DNA of 64,000 nucleotides. Origin: Carposina sasakii. Lineage: Eukaryota; Arthropoda; Insecta; Lepidoptera; Carposinidae. The notes beneath the pieces were generated by a model, which worked only from the letters and a program-made list of their open reading frames with translations, searched no databases and was not told the DNA's origin. The stretch covers positions 8,940,770 through 9,004,769 of the forward strand of contig CP053175.1 in NCBI GenBank assembly GCA_014607495.2, read 5' to 3'. This document shows, in pieces, positions 50,919 to 59,939 of the stretch. Made by a program: the position numbers and the translations under genes. How positions within the stretch are numbered: the stretch's first letter is position 1; each line of letters starts with the position of its first letter.

Positions 50919-51075
50919 GACTCGACTGTGGTAGAAAATCAACTGCTCGAGCAGTTGGGTAACGTAGCTCGAGCAGTCAACAACCGACAGCTCAAGCAGT
51001 CGACGCCGACCGCTCGAGCGGTCCGTGTATTTCACTCAGCCGCTAACTGCTCGAGCAGTCCGTGTACGGCGGCCC

Positions 51076-51643
51076 TTACGGCGGCTTGGCGCTGATGTGG
51101 CGAAAATCTGTGTTTACAAATGTAGTTAATATAGATTGTAAAAGTGATAGGATAATGGCTATTGAAGTGACAATGACGGATCGCTCCTTTCTTATATTTA
51201 GTATTTATATGCCGTATGATAACAATACAGATGATGCGCTTATAGAATTTTCTGACTGTTTAGCTAGTGTCAGTGCTATAATTAGTGACACTGGCCTGGA
51301 AGCCGCGTTTATCCTAGGCGACTACAATGCCCACCCAGGAACTCGCTTTAATTCAGAATTACTGGAATACTGTAAGAATGAATTATGGGATTGTGTGGAT
51401 ATGAGTATGTTAGGTGCCGAATCGGATACTTTCACATATTTATGCGAAATGCGAGGCTTACGTCGGTGGGTCGACCATTGCGTAACAACAGCGGCTGCTC
51501 GGCCTGTGGTCAAAGCCCTGTGGGTTGATAACGATGTTGTCTGGTCAGATCACTTTCCTTTGTTCATTAAATTAGACATAAAAGCTGTGATAACGAAATC
51601 TAGTCATAATATACAGATGAATAATAGGTTAAGTAAAATGTAA
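51076..51643 (+). CDS. LINE endonuclease, second part
   Basis: Continues the endonuclease: YGGLALMWRKSVF, FILGDYNAHPGTRF (metal-binding GDYN) and WSDHFPLFIKLD (the SDH catalytic motif). The stop at 51641-51643 is created by the LTR of the Ty3 element, which begins at 51639; across that insert the LINE frame resumes after the AAAA duplication. Confidence 0.82.
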
Positions 51644-51931
51644 CGGAAGTGGAGAGGAGGTGTACTGACTCGGGAGTGGTGTGGTGAGGAGCGCTGATTG
51701 GTTAGAGGAGAGTAGAGGAGAGGAGAGGGGATGGGATATATAAGCCTGTGCAGAGGAGAAGCTCGGGTTACTTTTCGAATGGAATAAAACTGTATTTTAA
51801 TTTATTATTTTGTAAGGGTAAAATTAAATTACTATGTTTGAAAAAGTATTATAATTATTGTTTTGTGTTTAAGTAAAGATTAAAGTTATCAAGTCAATTA
51901 TTATCTTAATTATTTTATACAAGTCGTTATA
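51639..51931 (+). repeat. 5' LTR of intact Ty3 element
   Basis: Starts TGTAACGGAAGTGGAG and ends CAAGTCGTTATA. A TATA-type promoter, GGGATATATAAGCC, lies near 51733. The primer site should follow at ATCAGAAGTGCGATCTG; I could not match it to a tRNA. Confidence 0.9.
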
Positions 51932-51955
51932 ATCAGAAGTGCGATCTGAACAAAA

Positions 51956-54900
51956 ATGAAGCGGATGCGTAGTTCAGTTAACAACCAAGTGAAGGAAAAA
52001 CGAAAAAGATGTCCTCGATTGGAGGTAAGCGAATATGATCAAGATACCGATGAATATAATACTCGTAGCGAAGCACTAAAATCATTAATTGTTAAAAAGG
52101 TAGAAAGTACAGTTAGAGAGGTAGTGCATAATTTAGTATCCAGTCAAAAATCGCAGAAATTACTAAAAACTGAGAGATTAATACCGGATTTTGACCCAGA
52201 AAATAAAGATATAAATGTTAAGGGATGGATCAATAAAATCGAACAGCTAGGTGATATTTATCAATGGAGTGACGAACTAAAATCCTTTAACCTACAATCA
52301 AAGTTACAAGGTCAAGCACGTGTTTGGTTCAATAGATTAGATTGTTACGATCACACCTGGGAGGAATGGAAATCAATGTTAATTAAAGCTTTCCATGATT
52401 ATGCTACATTATTAGATGAATTAATGAATAGGAAGAAGCTAAGTAATGAATCGATGACTAAGTACTTTCAGGAGAAATTAGCAATGTGTTATAGATGTCA
52501 ACTTAGCGATCAGGCAGCAGTTTCATGCATTATTCGAGGGCTGCCACAAGAACTGCAGGCAAATGCACAGGCGTTCCAGTGCACGTGTCCGGATGAACTT
52601 TACGAAGGTTTCTTGTCGGCATTCGATAACTATCAAACTGCGATATCAGGTAAAGCCTCGCATGTATTAATTAAACCATTGCATCGGACGTCGGATACAT
52701 CGAGTGGCCAGGCAGTTAAGGAAAATAACGCGCGGAAGCCACCAGTTTGTTTTCGGTGCAACCAAAGCGGGCATGTGGCCCCGAACTGCACGTTACCAGA
52801 TAAACGCAAGTGTTATAGATGTGGTAAGTTGGGCCATGTTGCAACTAGTTGCAATTCCATCGAAATTAATGCAGCAACCCTGGAGAAAAAGGTACAGATT
52901 CTGTCCAACTTAAATAACATCTATAATAAGACAGCTCGGGTTGATGGTACTTTTGTGAAGGCATATGTGGATACGGGCAGTGAACTGAATGTAATGGCAA
53001 AGAACGCAGCAGATGCAATGAAGTTGCAAGTTCACCCATCGAATGTTACTCTGAAAGGATTTGCAGGAGGTTCTGTAAAAGCTGCTGGGGAAGTTTCTTT
53101 CAAACTTGAGGTCGACAGTGTCGTGATGCATACCACAGCAGTAATCACGGATGCAGATATGGGAAGCGTTGTCTTGATTATTGGTCAACCGGTTATAAAC
53201 AATGAGAATATTTCCTTAATTGTTTGTAATAATACATCTGAATTAAAACAGGTAATGGCTAATGATATAACATGTATAGACAGCGTTAATGAAGTGATAC
53301 GTTTCAGAGTTAAAGCTGCAGAGGACACTGACGCCCTAGTAGGAGATAGTTTGGTTAAGGTGGTTTTAGATGATGCACCATCTGGCGACTACTGTACTAA
53401 ACCTAGACAGTATAGTATGGGTAGAGTGAGCTATGCAATTGCCAGCGCAGTTCTCAGTAAGGATGGCGGTTATCTACGAGTTTGCAACATGGGAGAGGAG
53501 CCAGTGAAATGGAAAAAGGGGGATGTCATTACCAGGGCTGAGCGGTGTGAAGTAGAGACTGAGGTGAGTTCAAAAGTTTTATCTTTGAAGAGAGGAGAGT
53601 GTGAGATTCTTGAGGAGATTGGTGGGGTTAGTTTAGAGCTGATAAATACAGGTCCAGTTAATAGTGACGTTAAAATTAAGCTGATTGAGTTATTAACTTC
53701 TTATGCAGATTGTTTTGCCAAATCTACTAAAGAAATAGGTATTACTAATTTAGGTCAAATGCAAATAAATCTTACAACCGATAAACCAATAAATAGGAAA
53801 CCTTATAGATTAGCACATGCCGAGAGAGACATTGTATCTAGAAAAGTTCAGGAATTGTTAGATGGAAATATCATACGGGAATCCTCATCCGAATACGCTT
53901 CTCCAATTATCTTAGTTCGTAAAAGTAATGGCGAATACCGCCTATGTGTTGATTACCGAGATTTAAATGCGATTACAATCAAAGAGCGCTTTCCTTTGCC
54001 CCATATCGATGATGAACTATCGCGGTTATCGGGAAAAAAGTTCTTTACAAACTTAGATTTATATTCAGGTTATCATCATGTTAGCATAAAGTCTGACTCG
54101 GTCGACAAAACCGCATTTATTACACCAGATGGACATTTTGAGTATTTAAAGGTTCCATTTGGTCTGGCAAATTCACCGTCAGTATTTATGCGTATAATGC
54201 AAAAACTTATTAAACTTGTAGGTAGTAATGACATAATTGCGTTTATGGATGACCTACTTTTAGCGACTGTCGACGCTAACGAGGGACTCGTGTTGCTTGA
54301 GAAAGTCTTTGTGCAGTTAAGAAAAGCCGATTTAAAACTTAATATAAAAAAGTGCTCATTTTTGCAGTCTGAAGTGTCATTCTTAGGTCACGAGATTAGT
54401 TCGGAAGGGATTAAGCCAGGTAACCGTAAAATTGAAGCTGTTGAAAAGTTTCCCCCACCTAGAAATTTGCATGAACTTCGTCAATTTTTAGGTTTATGTA
54501 GTTATTTTAGAAAATATATTTATCAGTTCGCGTTACTAGCTAAATCTCTTACAGATTTGACAAAGAAAAGTTCTAGTTGGTCTTGGGGAGATAAACAAAC
54601 ACAAAGTTTTCAAAATCTTAAGTCTAAGTTATGTTCCCGCCCTGTACTTGCTTTGTTTGATACAAAATTACAATGTGAAATCCATACAGATGCGTGTAAA
54701 AATGGACTCGCGGGTATTTTGCTCCAAATTCAAACTAATAGCGAATTGAAACCCGTGTTCTATTTTAGCAGAGTAACTACTCGTGAAGAAGCTAATTACC
54801 ACAGTTATGAACTTGAAACTTTGGCGGTAGTAGAATCTTTAAAACATTTTCGTGTTTATGTGTATGGAAAGCCTATTAAAGTGGTCACCGATTGTTCCGC

Positions 54901-56431
54901 AGTACGGCATACATTAGTTAAAAGGGATATAATACCCAGAATAGCCCGATGGTGGCTGACGATTCAAGAATTCGACATCTCTGTTGAATATAGGCCGGGG
55001 GTTCACATGAAGCATGTCGATGCCTTGAGTCGTAATCCTATATATGCATCGAATTTTTCTCATGCCGAATGCGTAAAAACCGGTGACAGCCCTAACACTA
55101 CTATGACCTGTTTTCCAAATTTACAAAATGTAAATGTTATTCCTATTTCTAATGAAGATTGGTATTTAACTATGCAAATGCAAGATGATAAGTTAAATCA
55201 AATTATAAAACAGTTGACGGATGGTAATGCGGGTAGTGACATAACAAATAATTATAAAATAAATAATGACAGGTTGTATAGGAAAACTTTAAATGGTGAT
55301 CGTCTAGTGGTGCCGTCATTTGCACGTTTTAAGTTTATGCAAAAGTTTCACGATCAAATAGGGCATGTAGGTTACAAGAAATGCGAAGAATTGATTAAAG
55401 CTGATTATTGGTTCCCTAAGATGACTCGTTTCATAAAAAAGTACATTATGTGTTGTTTAGAGTGCGCATATGGGAAGGGCGATCATGGGAAGAAATCAGG
55501 TGAGTTGCACCCTATTCCAAAACCGGACAAGACAATGCATACCATGCATATAGATCATTTAGGACCGTTTTCTAAAACAAAAAAAGGATATCAATATATT
55601 CTCGTAATTGTAGATTCTTTTTCTAAGTTTGTGTGGGCTCGTCCTACGAGAACTCTTAGTTCTATTGAAACAGTAACAGTTTTTGAAGACATTTTTAGTA
55701 TGTTTGGCTATCCTAGTAGGGTGATATCTGATCGTAATCTCGCATTTACTAGTAGGATATTTAAAGAGTTCTCTCATAAACGTCAGTTTCACCATACCTT
55801 AAATGCCATAGCGTGTCCTCGAGCAAATGGTCAGGTAGAACGATATAATCGGACGTTACTTAATGCTATGCGTACTAGGGCTACGGATCCAAATATGTGG
55901 ACAGACTGTCTACCTGAAATAGTCTGGGGATTAAATAATTCGGTCAATGAAAGCACGGGTTTTCAACCTTATGAACTAATGTTCACTCAAAAGGGCAAAT
56001 TGTTACCTAACCTGTTAGCTCCAGACAGTGAATCTACATCTGTTCAGGATAAACGTGCGGCTGCGTCTAAAAGGTTAGAGCATAGGGCTAAGATTATGAA
56101 GCAACAATATGATCAGCGGCATAAACCTGAGAAAAGGTTTAGCAAAGGGGATTTAGTACTCTGGAAGCAATCACCTACTGGTAGCGAGGTTAAAAATGTT
56201 AATTCCAAACTACAAGTTCTATATTCTGGTCCATACATTATTTTTAAAGTGTTACCACATGGCCGTTATGAGATCCGTAGTGTCAGGGGAATGAGAGGTT
56301 ATAAGAAATTTACTGGCGTTGTCCCAGCTGATGCATTGCGCCCATACCGTAGTGCTCCTTCTTGTAGTGAAACTAGTAGTGATGATGAAGTAGTTACCCG
56401 TGATGATCTTATAGATTTGTTAGAGAGCTAA
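51956..56431 (+). CDS. Ty3/gypsy Gag-Pol polyprotein, intact
   Basis: 1491 codons from ATG at 51956. In order: Gag capsid (VWFNRLDCYDHTWEEWKSML near 122-141); two CCHC knuckles (CFRCNQSGHVAPNC, CYRCGKLGHVATSC, about 263-300); aspartic protease (AYVDTGSELNVM near 338); reverse transcriptase (LCVDYRDLNAIT, VPFGLANSPSVF, and the catalytic IAFMDDLLLA near 762); RNase H (EIHTDACKNGLAGIL, YHSYELETLAVVESL); integrase zinc finger (HDQIGHVGYKKCEELI, CCLECAYGK); and core with D in MHIDHLGPF (near 1199), D in RVISDRNLAFTS (near 1257) and E in GQVERYNRTL (near 1293). Gag and Pol are one frame with no shift. Confidence 0.95.
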   Translation: MKRMRSSVNNQVKEKRKRCPRLEVSEYDQDTDEYNTRSEALKSLIVKKVESTVREVVHNLVSSQKSQKLLKTERLIPDFDPENKDINVKGWINKIEQLGDIYQWSDELKSFNLQSKLQGQARVWFNRLDCYDHTWEEWKSMLIKAFHDYATLLDELMNRKKLSNESMTKYFQEKLAMCYRCQLSDQAAVSCIIRGLPQELQANAQAFQCTCPDELYEGFLSAFDNYQTAISGKASHVLIKPLHRTSDTSSGQAVKENNARKPPVCFRCNQSGHVAPNCTLPDKRKCYRCGKLGHVATSCNSIEINAATLEKKVQILSNLNNIYNKTARVDGTFVKAYVDTGSELNVMAKNAADAMKLQVHPSNVTLKGFAGGSVKAAGEVSFKLEVDSVVMHTTAVITDADMGSVVLIIGQPVINNENISLIVCNNTSELKQVMANDITCIDSVNEVIRFRVKAAEDTDALVGDSLVKVVLDDAPSGDYCTKPRQYSMGRVSYAIASAVLSKDGGYLRVCNMGEEPVKWKKGDVITRAERCEVETEVSSKVLSLKRGECEILEEIGGVSLELINTGPVNSDVKIKLIELLTSYADCFAKSTKEIGITNLGQMQINLTTDKPINRKPYRLAHAERDIVSRKVQELLDGNIIRESSSEYASPIILVRKSNGEYRLCVDYRDLNAITIKERFPLPHIDDELSRLSGKKFFTNLDLYSGYHHVSIKSDSVDKTAFITPDGHFEYLKVPFGLANSPSVFMRIMQKLIKLVGSNDIIAFMDDLLLATVDANEGLVLLEKVFVQLRKADLKLNIKKCSFLQSEVSFLGHEISSEGIKPGNRKIEAVEKFPPPRNLHELRQFLGLCSYFRKYIYQFALLAKSLTDLTKKSSSWSWGDKQTQSFQNLKSKLCSRPVLALFDTKLQCEIHTDACKNGLAGILLQIQTNSELKPVFYFSRVTTREEANYHSYELETLAVVESLKHFRVYVYGKPIKVVTDCSAVRHTLVKRDIIPRIARWWLTIQEFDISVEYRPGVHMKHVDALSRNPIYASNFSHAECVKTGDSPNTTMTCFPNLQNVNVIPISNEDWYLTMQMQDDKLNQIIKQLTDGNAGSDITNNYKINNDRLYRKTLNGDRLVVPSFARFKFMQKFHDQIGHVGYKKCEELIKADYWFPKMTRFIKKYIMCCLECAYGKGDHGKKSGELHPIPKPDKTMHTMHIDHLGPFSKTKKGYQYILVIVDSFSKFVWARPTRTLSSIETVTVFEDIFSMFGYPSRVISDRNLAFTSRIFKEFSHKRQFHHTLNAIACPRANGQVERYNRTLLNAMRTRATDPNMWTDCLPEIVWGLNNSVNESTGFQPYELMFTQKGKLLPNLLAPDSESTSVQDKRAAASKRLEHRAKIMKQQYDQRHKPEKRFSKGDLVLWKQSPTGSEVKNVNSKLQVLYSGPYIIFKVLPHGRYEIRSVRGMRGYKKFTGVVPADALRPYRSAPSCSETSSDDEVVTRDDLIDLLES

Positions 56432-56477
56432 TACACTGCTGCACCAATTGCGGTGCAATTGTTCTAGGATGGCCGAC

Positions 56478-56770
56478 TGTAACGGAAGTGGAGAGGAGGT
56501 GTACTGACTCGGGAGTGGTGTGGTGAGGAGCGCTGATTGGTTAGAGGAGAGTAGAGGAGAGGAGAGGGGATGGGATATATAAGCCTGTGCAGAGGAGAAG
56601 CTCGGGTTACTTTTCGAATGGAATAAAACTGTATTTTAATTTATTATTTTGTAAGGGTAAAATTAAATTACTATGTTTGAAAAAGTATTATAATTATTGT
56701 TTTGTGTTTAAGTAAAGATTAAAGTTATCAAGTCAATTATTATCTTAATTATTTTATACAAGTCGTTATA
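56478..56770 (+). repeat. 3' LTR of intact Ty3 element
   Basis: 293 bp, base-for-base the same as the 5' LTR in my reading. The LINE sequence resumes right after it. Confidence 0.9.
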
Positions 56771-58090
56771 AAAATTTATTGGAATAATAGGAATGCGGAA
56801 CAGTCATTTATGTATGGAAAAATATGTTATGAGAATTTTAAAAAGCTCACTTGTACTAGTCACTGTTTATATTGTAATGATATTGATATTACTATATGTA
56901 CCAACTTATCTCAGCACAAAGTATATATAGATAAAATGTATGGTAAGATTATAAATATCTTACAAACGGCATCCATAACTAGTTGTCGTTCTCGGACAGA
57001 TGATACAAAGCGTAGACAGGTCGTAGGTTGGAACCGTCACGTTAGGGAAAGTCATAAAAAAGCACGGGCATGTTTTCAATGTTGGATTCAGTGTGGTAAG
57101 CCTATTTCGGGTACCATATATGATAATATGCGTACTAGCCGCCAAGCATTTAAATCAAAATTAAAATGGTGTCAGACGAACGAAGAAAATATCAAGCTAG
57201 ACATTCTGGCGGCAAGTAGGCAAAATAAAAACTTTTCCAAATTTTGGAAGGCCACTAAAGCATTTAACGGTAAAGGGGCTATGCCAATATCTATAAATAA
57301 TGTACAGGATCCGGGTGATATTGCGGATTTGTTTTCTAAGCATTTTAAAGTGGAGCCTAAACAGTTGGAGGGGGAGGAGGACGCTGAGCCCGCCGCGCTG
57401 CCGGCGCGGACGCCCACACCCGCTCTGCAGTTTACTCCCAAACAGGTGGCGAAAGCTATCAGCCTGATGCAACGCGGCAAGTCGCCGGGCCACGACGGGC
57501 TCAGTGTCGAACATTTGGTACACGGATCTGATGAAGTCTATTCTGTGCTATGTATATTATTTAATGAATGTATCAAATTTGGTCACCTGCCTGAACAGCT
57601 TATGAGGACGGTGGTGGTTCCGGTTGTTAAAAATAGAACGGGCGATCTGTCAAACCTTAATAATTACAGGCCTATCTCATTGGGTACCATTGTAGGTAAA
57701 GTCCTGGAAAGACTGATCCAACCCGAATTGGTGAATAACTTTCGAATAGATGACGCGCAGTTCGGTTTTCGTGCCGGACTATCGACGGATTCCGCTATAC
57801 TCAGTCTTAAGTATTCTGTAAACTATTATGTAAATAGGGACACATCAGTATACGCATGTTTTTTAGACCTCAGTCGTGCATTTGACATGGTCAATTACAA
57901 ATTGCTCTGGAATAAACTTTTAGAAACAAATGCACGAAGAGAAGTCGTGAGTCTCGTTAAGTTCTGGTATGAAAACCAAACTAACAATGTAAAGTGGGGT
58001 GACGCACTGTCTAGTGATTATAGACTAGACTGTGGTGTCCGTCAGGGAGGGTTGACATCCCCGGACCTAACCTTTACGTTAATGACCTAA
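56771..58090 (+). CDS. LINE reverse transcriptase, first part
   Basis: The frame begins at the AAAA duplication and has an internal ATG at 56810. After a linker it shows the LINE RT motifs: GKSPGHDGLSVEHL, NYRPISLGTIVGKVLERL, AQFGFRAGLSTDSAI, YACFLDLSRAFDMVN (first catalytic Asp) and CGVRQGGLTSPDL. It ends at 58090 just before the YADD motif; bases near 58070 appear lost, shifting the frame. Confidence 0.85.
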   Translation, partial: KIYWNNRNAEQSFMYGKICYENFKKLTCTSHCLYCNDIDITICTNLSQHKVYIDKMYGKIINILQTASITSCRSRTDDTKRRQVVGWNRHVRESHKKARACFQCWIQCGKPISGTIYDNMRTSRQAFKSKLKWCQTNEENIKLDILAASRQNKNFSKFWKATKAFNGKGAMPISINNVQDPGDIADLFSKHFKVEPKQLEGEEDAEPAALPARTPTPALQFTPKQVAKAISLMQRGKSPGHDGLSVEHLVHGSDEVYSVLCILFNECIKFGHLPEQLMRTVVVPVVKNRTGDLSNLNNYRPISLGTIVGKVLERLIQPELVNNFRIDDAQFGFRAGLSTDSAILSLKYSVNYYVNRDTSVYACFLDLSRAFDMVNYKLLWNKLLETNARREVVSLVKFWYENQTNNVKWGDALSSDYRLDCGVRQGGLTSPDLTFTLMT

Positions 58091-58134
58091 TCGAGGAGCT
58101 GAGAGGTTCCAGAATCGGGTGCCATATTGGTAAC

Positions 58135-58827
58135 GTGGCTGTTAACAATATAAGCTATGCTGACGATATGGTGCTTCTCAGCCCCTCTATACAAGGTCTA
58201 AGGAAATTGTTAGGTATTTGTGAAACGTTTTCGAAAAAGCATGGGCTAAATTATAATGTTAAAAAAACCGAGATGATTGTTTTTAGGGCTGGTAAAGGTC
58301 CGGGTACTGTACTACCTGTGTTCTTGAATGGATCACCTGTTCGGGTTGTGACCAAGTTTAAATATCTAGGACATATTATTGACGAATGTATGTGTGATGA
58401 CGCGGATATGGAGAGGGAGCGCCGCGCCCTCGCCGTTCGGTGTAATATGCTCGCTCGCAGATTTGCACGTTGCACTACGGACGTAAAAATTACTTTATTC
58501 AAAGCATTTTGTCAATGCTTTTATACGTGTCAGCTATGGATAAAGTACACAAAGCGTTCTTATAATATGCTGAGGGTGCAATATAACAACGCTTTCCGTA
58601 TCCTCATGAAGCTTCCGAGGTACTGCAGTGCGAAGGGCATGTTTGCTGATGCGGGGGTACCGGACTTCTTCGCCGTTCTGAGGGGCCGTATGGCCTCATT
58701 TTGGACTAGGCTGCAATGTAGTGGTAACACCATACTTAGTATAATTAACGATGACTTCAAAGATAAGTTTAAAAAGTATTGGGCATCTGTACATCTGTCC
58801 GAGAACGGTAAAACTCAATGTGGTTAG
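58135..58827 (+). CDS. LINE reverse transcriptase, C-terminal part
   Basis: 230 codons starting just before ISYADDMVLLSP, the catalytic YADD box, followed by NVKKTEMIVFRAG and KYLGHIID, as in LINE RTs. It is separated from the upstream RT by a small frame-shifting loss near 58070, so this copy is probably dead independently of the insertions. The stop at 58825 is followed by the 3' UTR. Confidence 0.85.
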   Translation: MAVNNISYADDMVLLSPSIQGLRKLLGICETFSKKHGLNYNVKKTEMIVFRAGKGPGTVLPVFLNGSPVRVVTKFKYLGHIIDECMCDDADMERERRALAVRCNMLARRFARCTTDVKITLFKAFCQCFYTCQLWIKYTKRSYNMLRVQYNNAFRILMKLPRYCSAKGMFADAGVPDFFAVLRGRMASFWTRLQCSGNTILSIINDDFKDKFKKYWASVHLSENGKTQCG

Positions 58828-58973
58828 CTTGTTTAATTATAGGTGCCTATATTCTATGTTTTATTTTATTTTATTTATTACATTATTTTGAATCGTATTG
58901 TATTGTATTGTATCTAATTGTAATTATGGGTTTGTTTTGACCTGAAATAAATTATTATTATTATATTATTATT

Positions 58974-59400
58974 AAAAACCCCGAAAAATGGAAGCGGAAT
59001 GTGGACAAGAAGTTCAGGTACGTACTAGCCTCAGGGCTGTCTTTGTTTGGCTTGTCTTCTATACACATGGTTTATGCATTTTGGTTTCGGTTTGGTACTA
59101 AGTTTTTTTTGTGTTCATTCTAGATATTCTTCAAAAAGTGCTCCAGAAAGAGCATACACCCATAATACTAAATCGCTACAGCGTGCTTCGCTAAAAATGG
59201 CTGAAATATTAAAATTACACCAAAAATTATATTCCTTTACAAAAAACAAGACCAGGATAGCATGTCATTAAAATTTTGTTCAATTGAGCCGGTAAAGCCT
59301 AGAAAAAAATTCAAAGGAAAAAAACAAACTACCGTTAGATGTTATGTGCATGTTGATAGAAAAAAGTTTCAGTGTGGCGAAAATATCTTTACTCAGATTT
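58974..59400 (+). pseudogene. Spliced coding remnant of an unidentified insect protein family
   Basis: AAAAACCCCG to 59017 encodes NPEKWKRNVDKKF up to a donor (CAG|GTACGT). An acceptor at 59121-59123 (GTGTTCATTCTAG) starts an exon in matching phase with SSKSAPERAYTHNTK and LKMAEILKLHQKLYSFTKN. After a one-base frame change near 59260 the coding sense continues (MSLKFCSIEPVKPRKKF, CYVHVDRKKF). I recall such openings from the insect protein class to which the 15974-18899 protein may belong, but only from memory. The LINE 3' end abuts the first exon and a MITE follows the last. Confidence 0.4.
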
Positions 59401-59464
59401 GAATATCAACGAAGAAAATGTCTACTGTGAAGAGGCCTTAAACGATGTTCTTTATCTTCGTATA

Positions 59465-59724
59465 CAGGGTGTAACAAAAAGGGTATGTTAAGCGAAAAGC
59501 TATGTAAATAGCCCACTATAGAAAACCTATCTATAAAATTTGAGACTCGAAATCACATTTTTATTTTTCAAGATCGTATGAAAATTTCTGAGATATTTAA
59601 AAATTCTCCATACTATCGAGAAAAATAAACATGTGATTTCGGGTCTCAAATTTTGTGGATAGGTTCTCTATAGTGGGCTATTTACATAGCTTTTCGCTAA
59701 ACATACCCTCTTTGTTACACCCGG
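59465..59724. mobile_element. MITE with TA duplication (mariner type), 260 bp
   Basis: The left end CAGGGTGTAACAAAAAGGG and the right end (complement CCGGGTGTAACAAAGAGGG) match, and the arms continue over 80 bp with GCTATGTAAATAGCCCACTA. TA flanks both sides (59463-59464, 59725-59726). No coding capacity. Confidence 0.85.
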
Positions 59725-59939
59725 TATTAATACTTCAATGTTTAAGTATTAATTTCATATTAACATATTTTCCTACAATGGTTTTTTTAAGTCTTGTCAC
59801 ACCCCTGAATCCATTTTTATTTCGTTAAATTCAAATACGGCAATGTGGCAATCATTTGGGATCAAAGACAGCATTCTGCATGATGATTGGTAACTATTGT
59901 AATAAAACGCGTCGGCAGTTCGCAACAGACTGTCATTTA

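Larger units (their letters stand above)
45510..51075 (-). mobile_element. PIF/Harbinger DNA transposon with two interleaved genes
   Basis: Terminal repeats begin GAGCCGCCGTACACGGACTG at the left and GGGCCGCCGTACACGGACTG at the right (read inward), one mismatch; TTA flanks both ends (45507-45509, 51076-51078), the Harbinger target. The ends carry many GACTGCTCGAGCAGTC-type palindromes. It encodes a HARBI1-like transposase (minus) and a MADF/BESS protein (plus), the usual two-gene set, and contains a 2.85-kb transposon at 46161-49009. Confidence 0.92.
51639..56770 (+). mobile_element. Intact Ty3/gypsy element with identical LTRs, 5132 bp
   Basis: 293-bp LTRs (51639-51931 and 56478-56770) read identical, with an AAAA duplication outside (51635-51638, 56771-56774) and one unbroken 1491-codon gag-pol frame. 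No envelope gene. Among all elements here it is the best candidate for current activity. Confidence 0.95.
45280..58975 (+). mobile_element. APE-type non-LTR retrotransposon (LINE), opened by two insertions
   Basis: Coding pieces at 45280-45509, 51076-51638, 56771-58090 and 58135-58827 form one endonuclease-plus-reverse-transcriptase protein in order. The gaps are exactly a Harbinger element (TTA duplication) and a Ty3 element (AAAA duplication). The 3' end carries TTTTATTTTATTT and an (ATT)n tail near 58950-58975. The 5' end is unclear; no ORF1 is visible. The sequence fits the Jockey/CR1-like group; I do not assign a clade. Confidence 0.85.

Noticed and set aside
50620..51035. Longer Harbinger transposase start at 51035
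   Set aside because: The extra residues read through the palindromes near the terminal repeat; the ATG at 50918 gives a family-like N terminus.
51639..56770. Envelope gene, which would make the Ty3 element a retrovirus-like errantivirus
   Set aside because: No frame exists between the pol stop and the 3' LTR, nor in the other two Ty3 elements.
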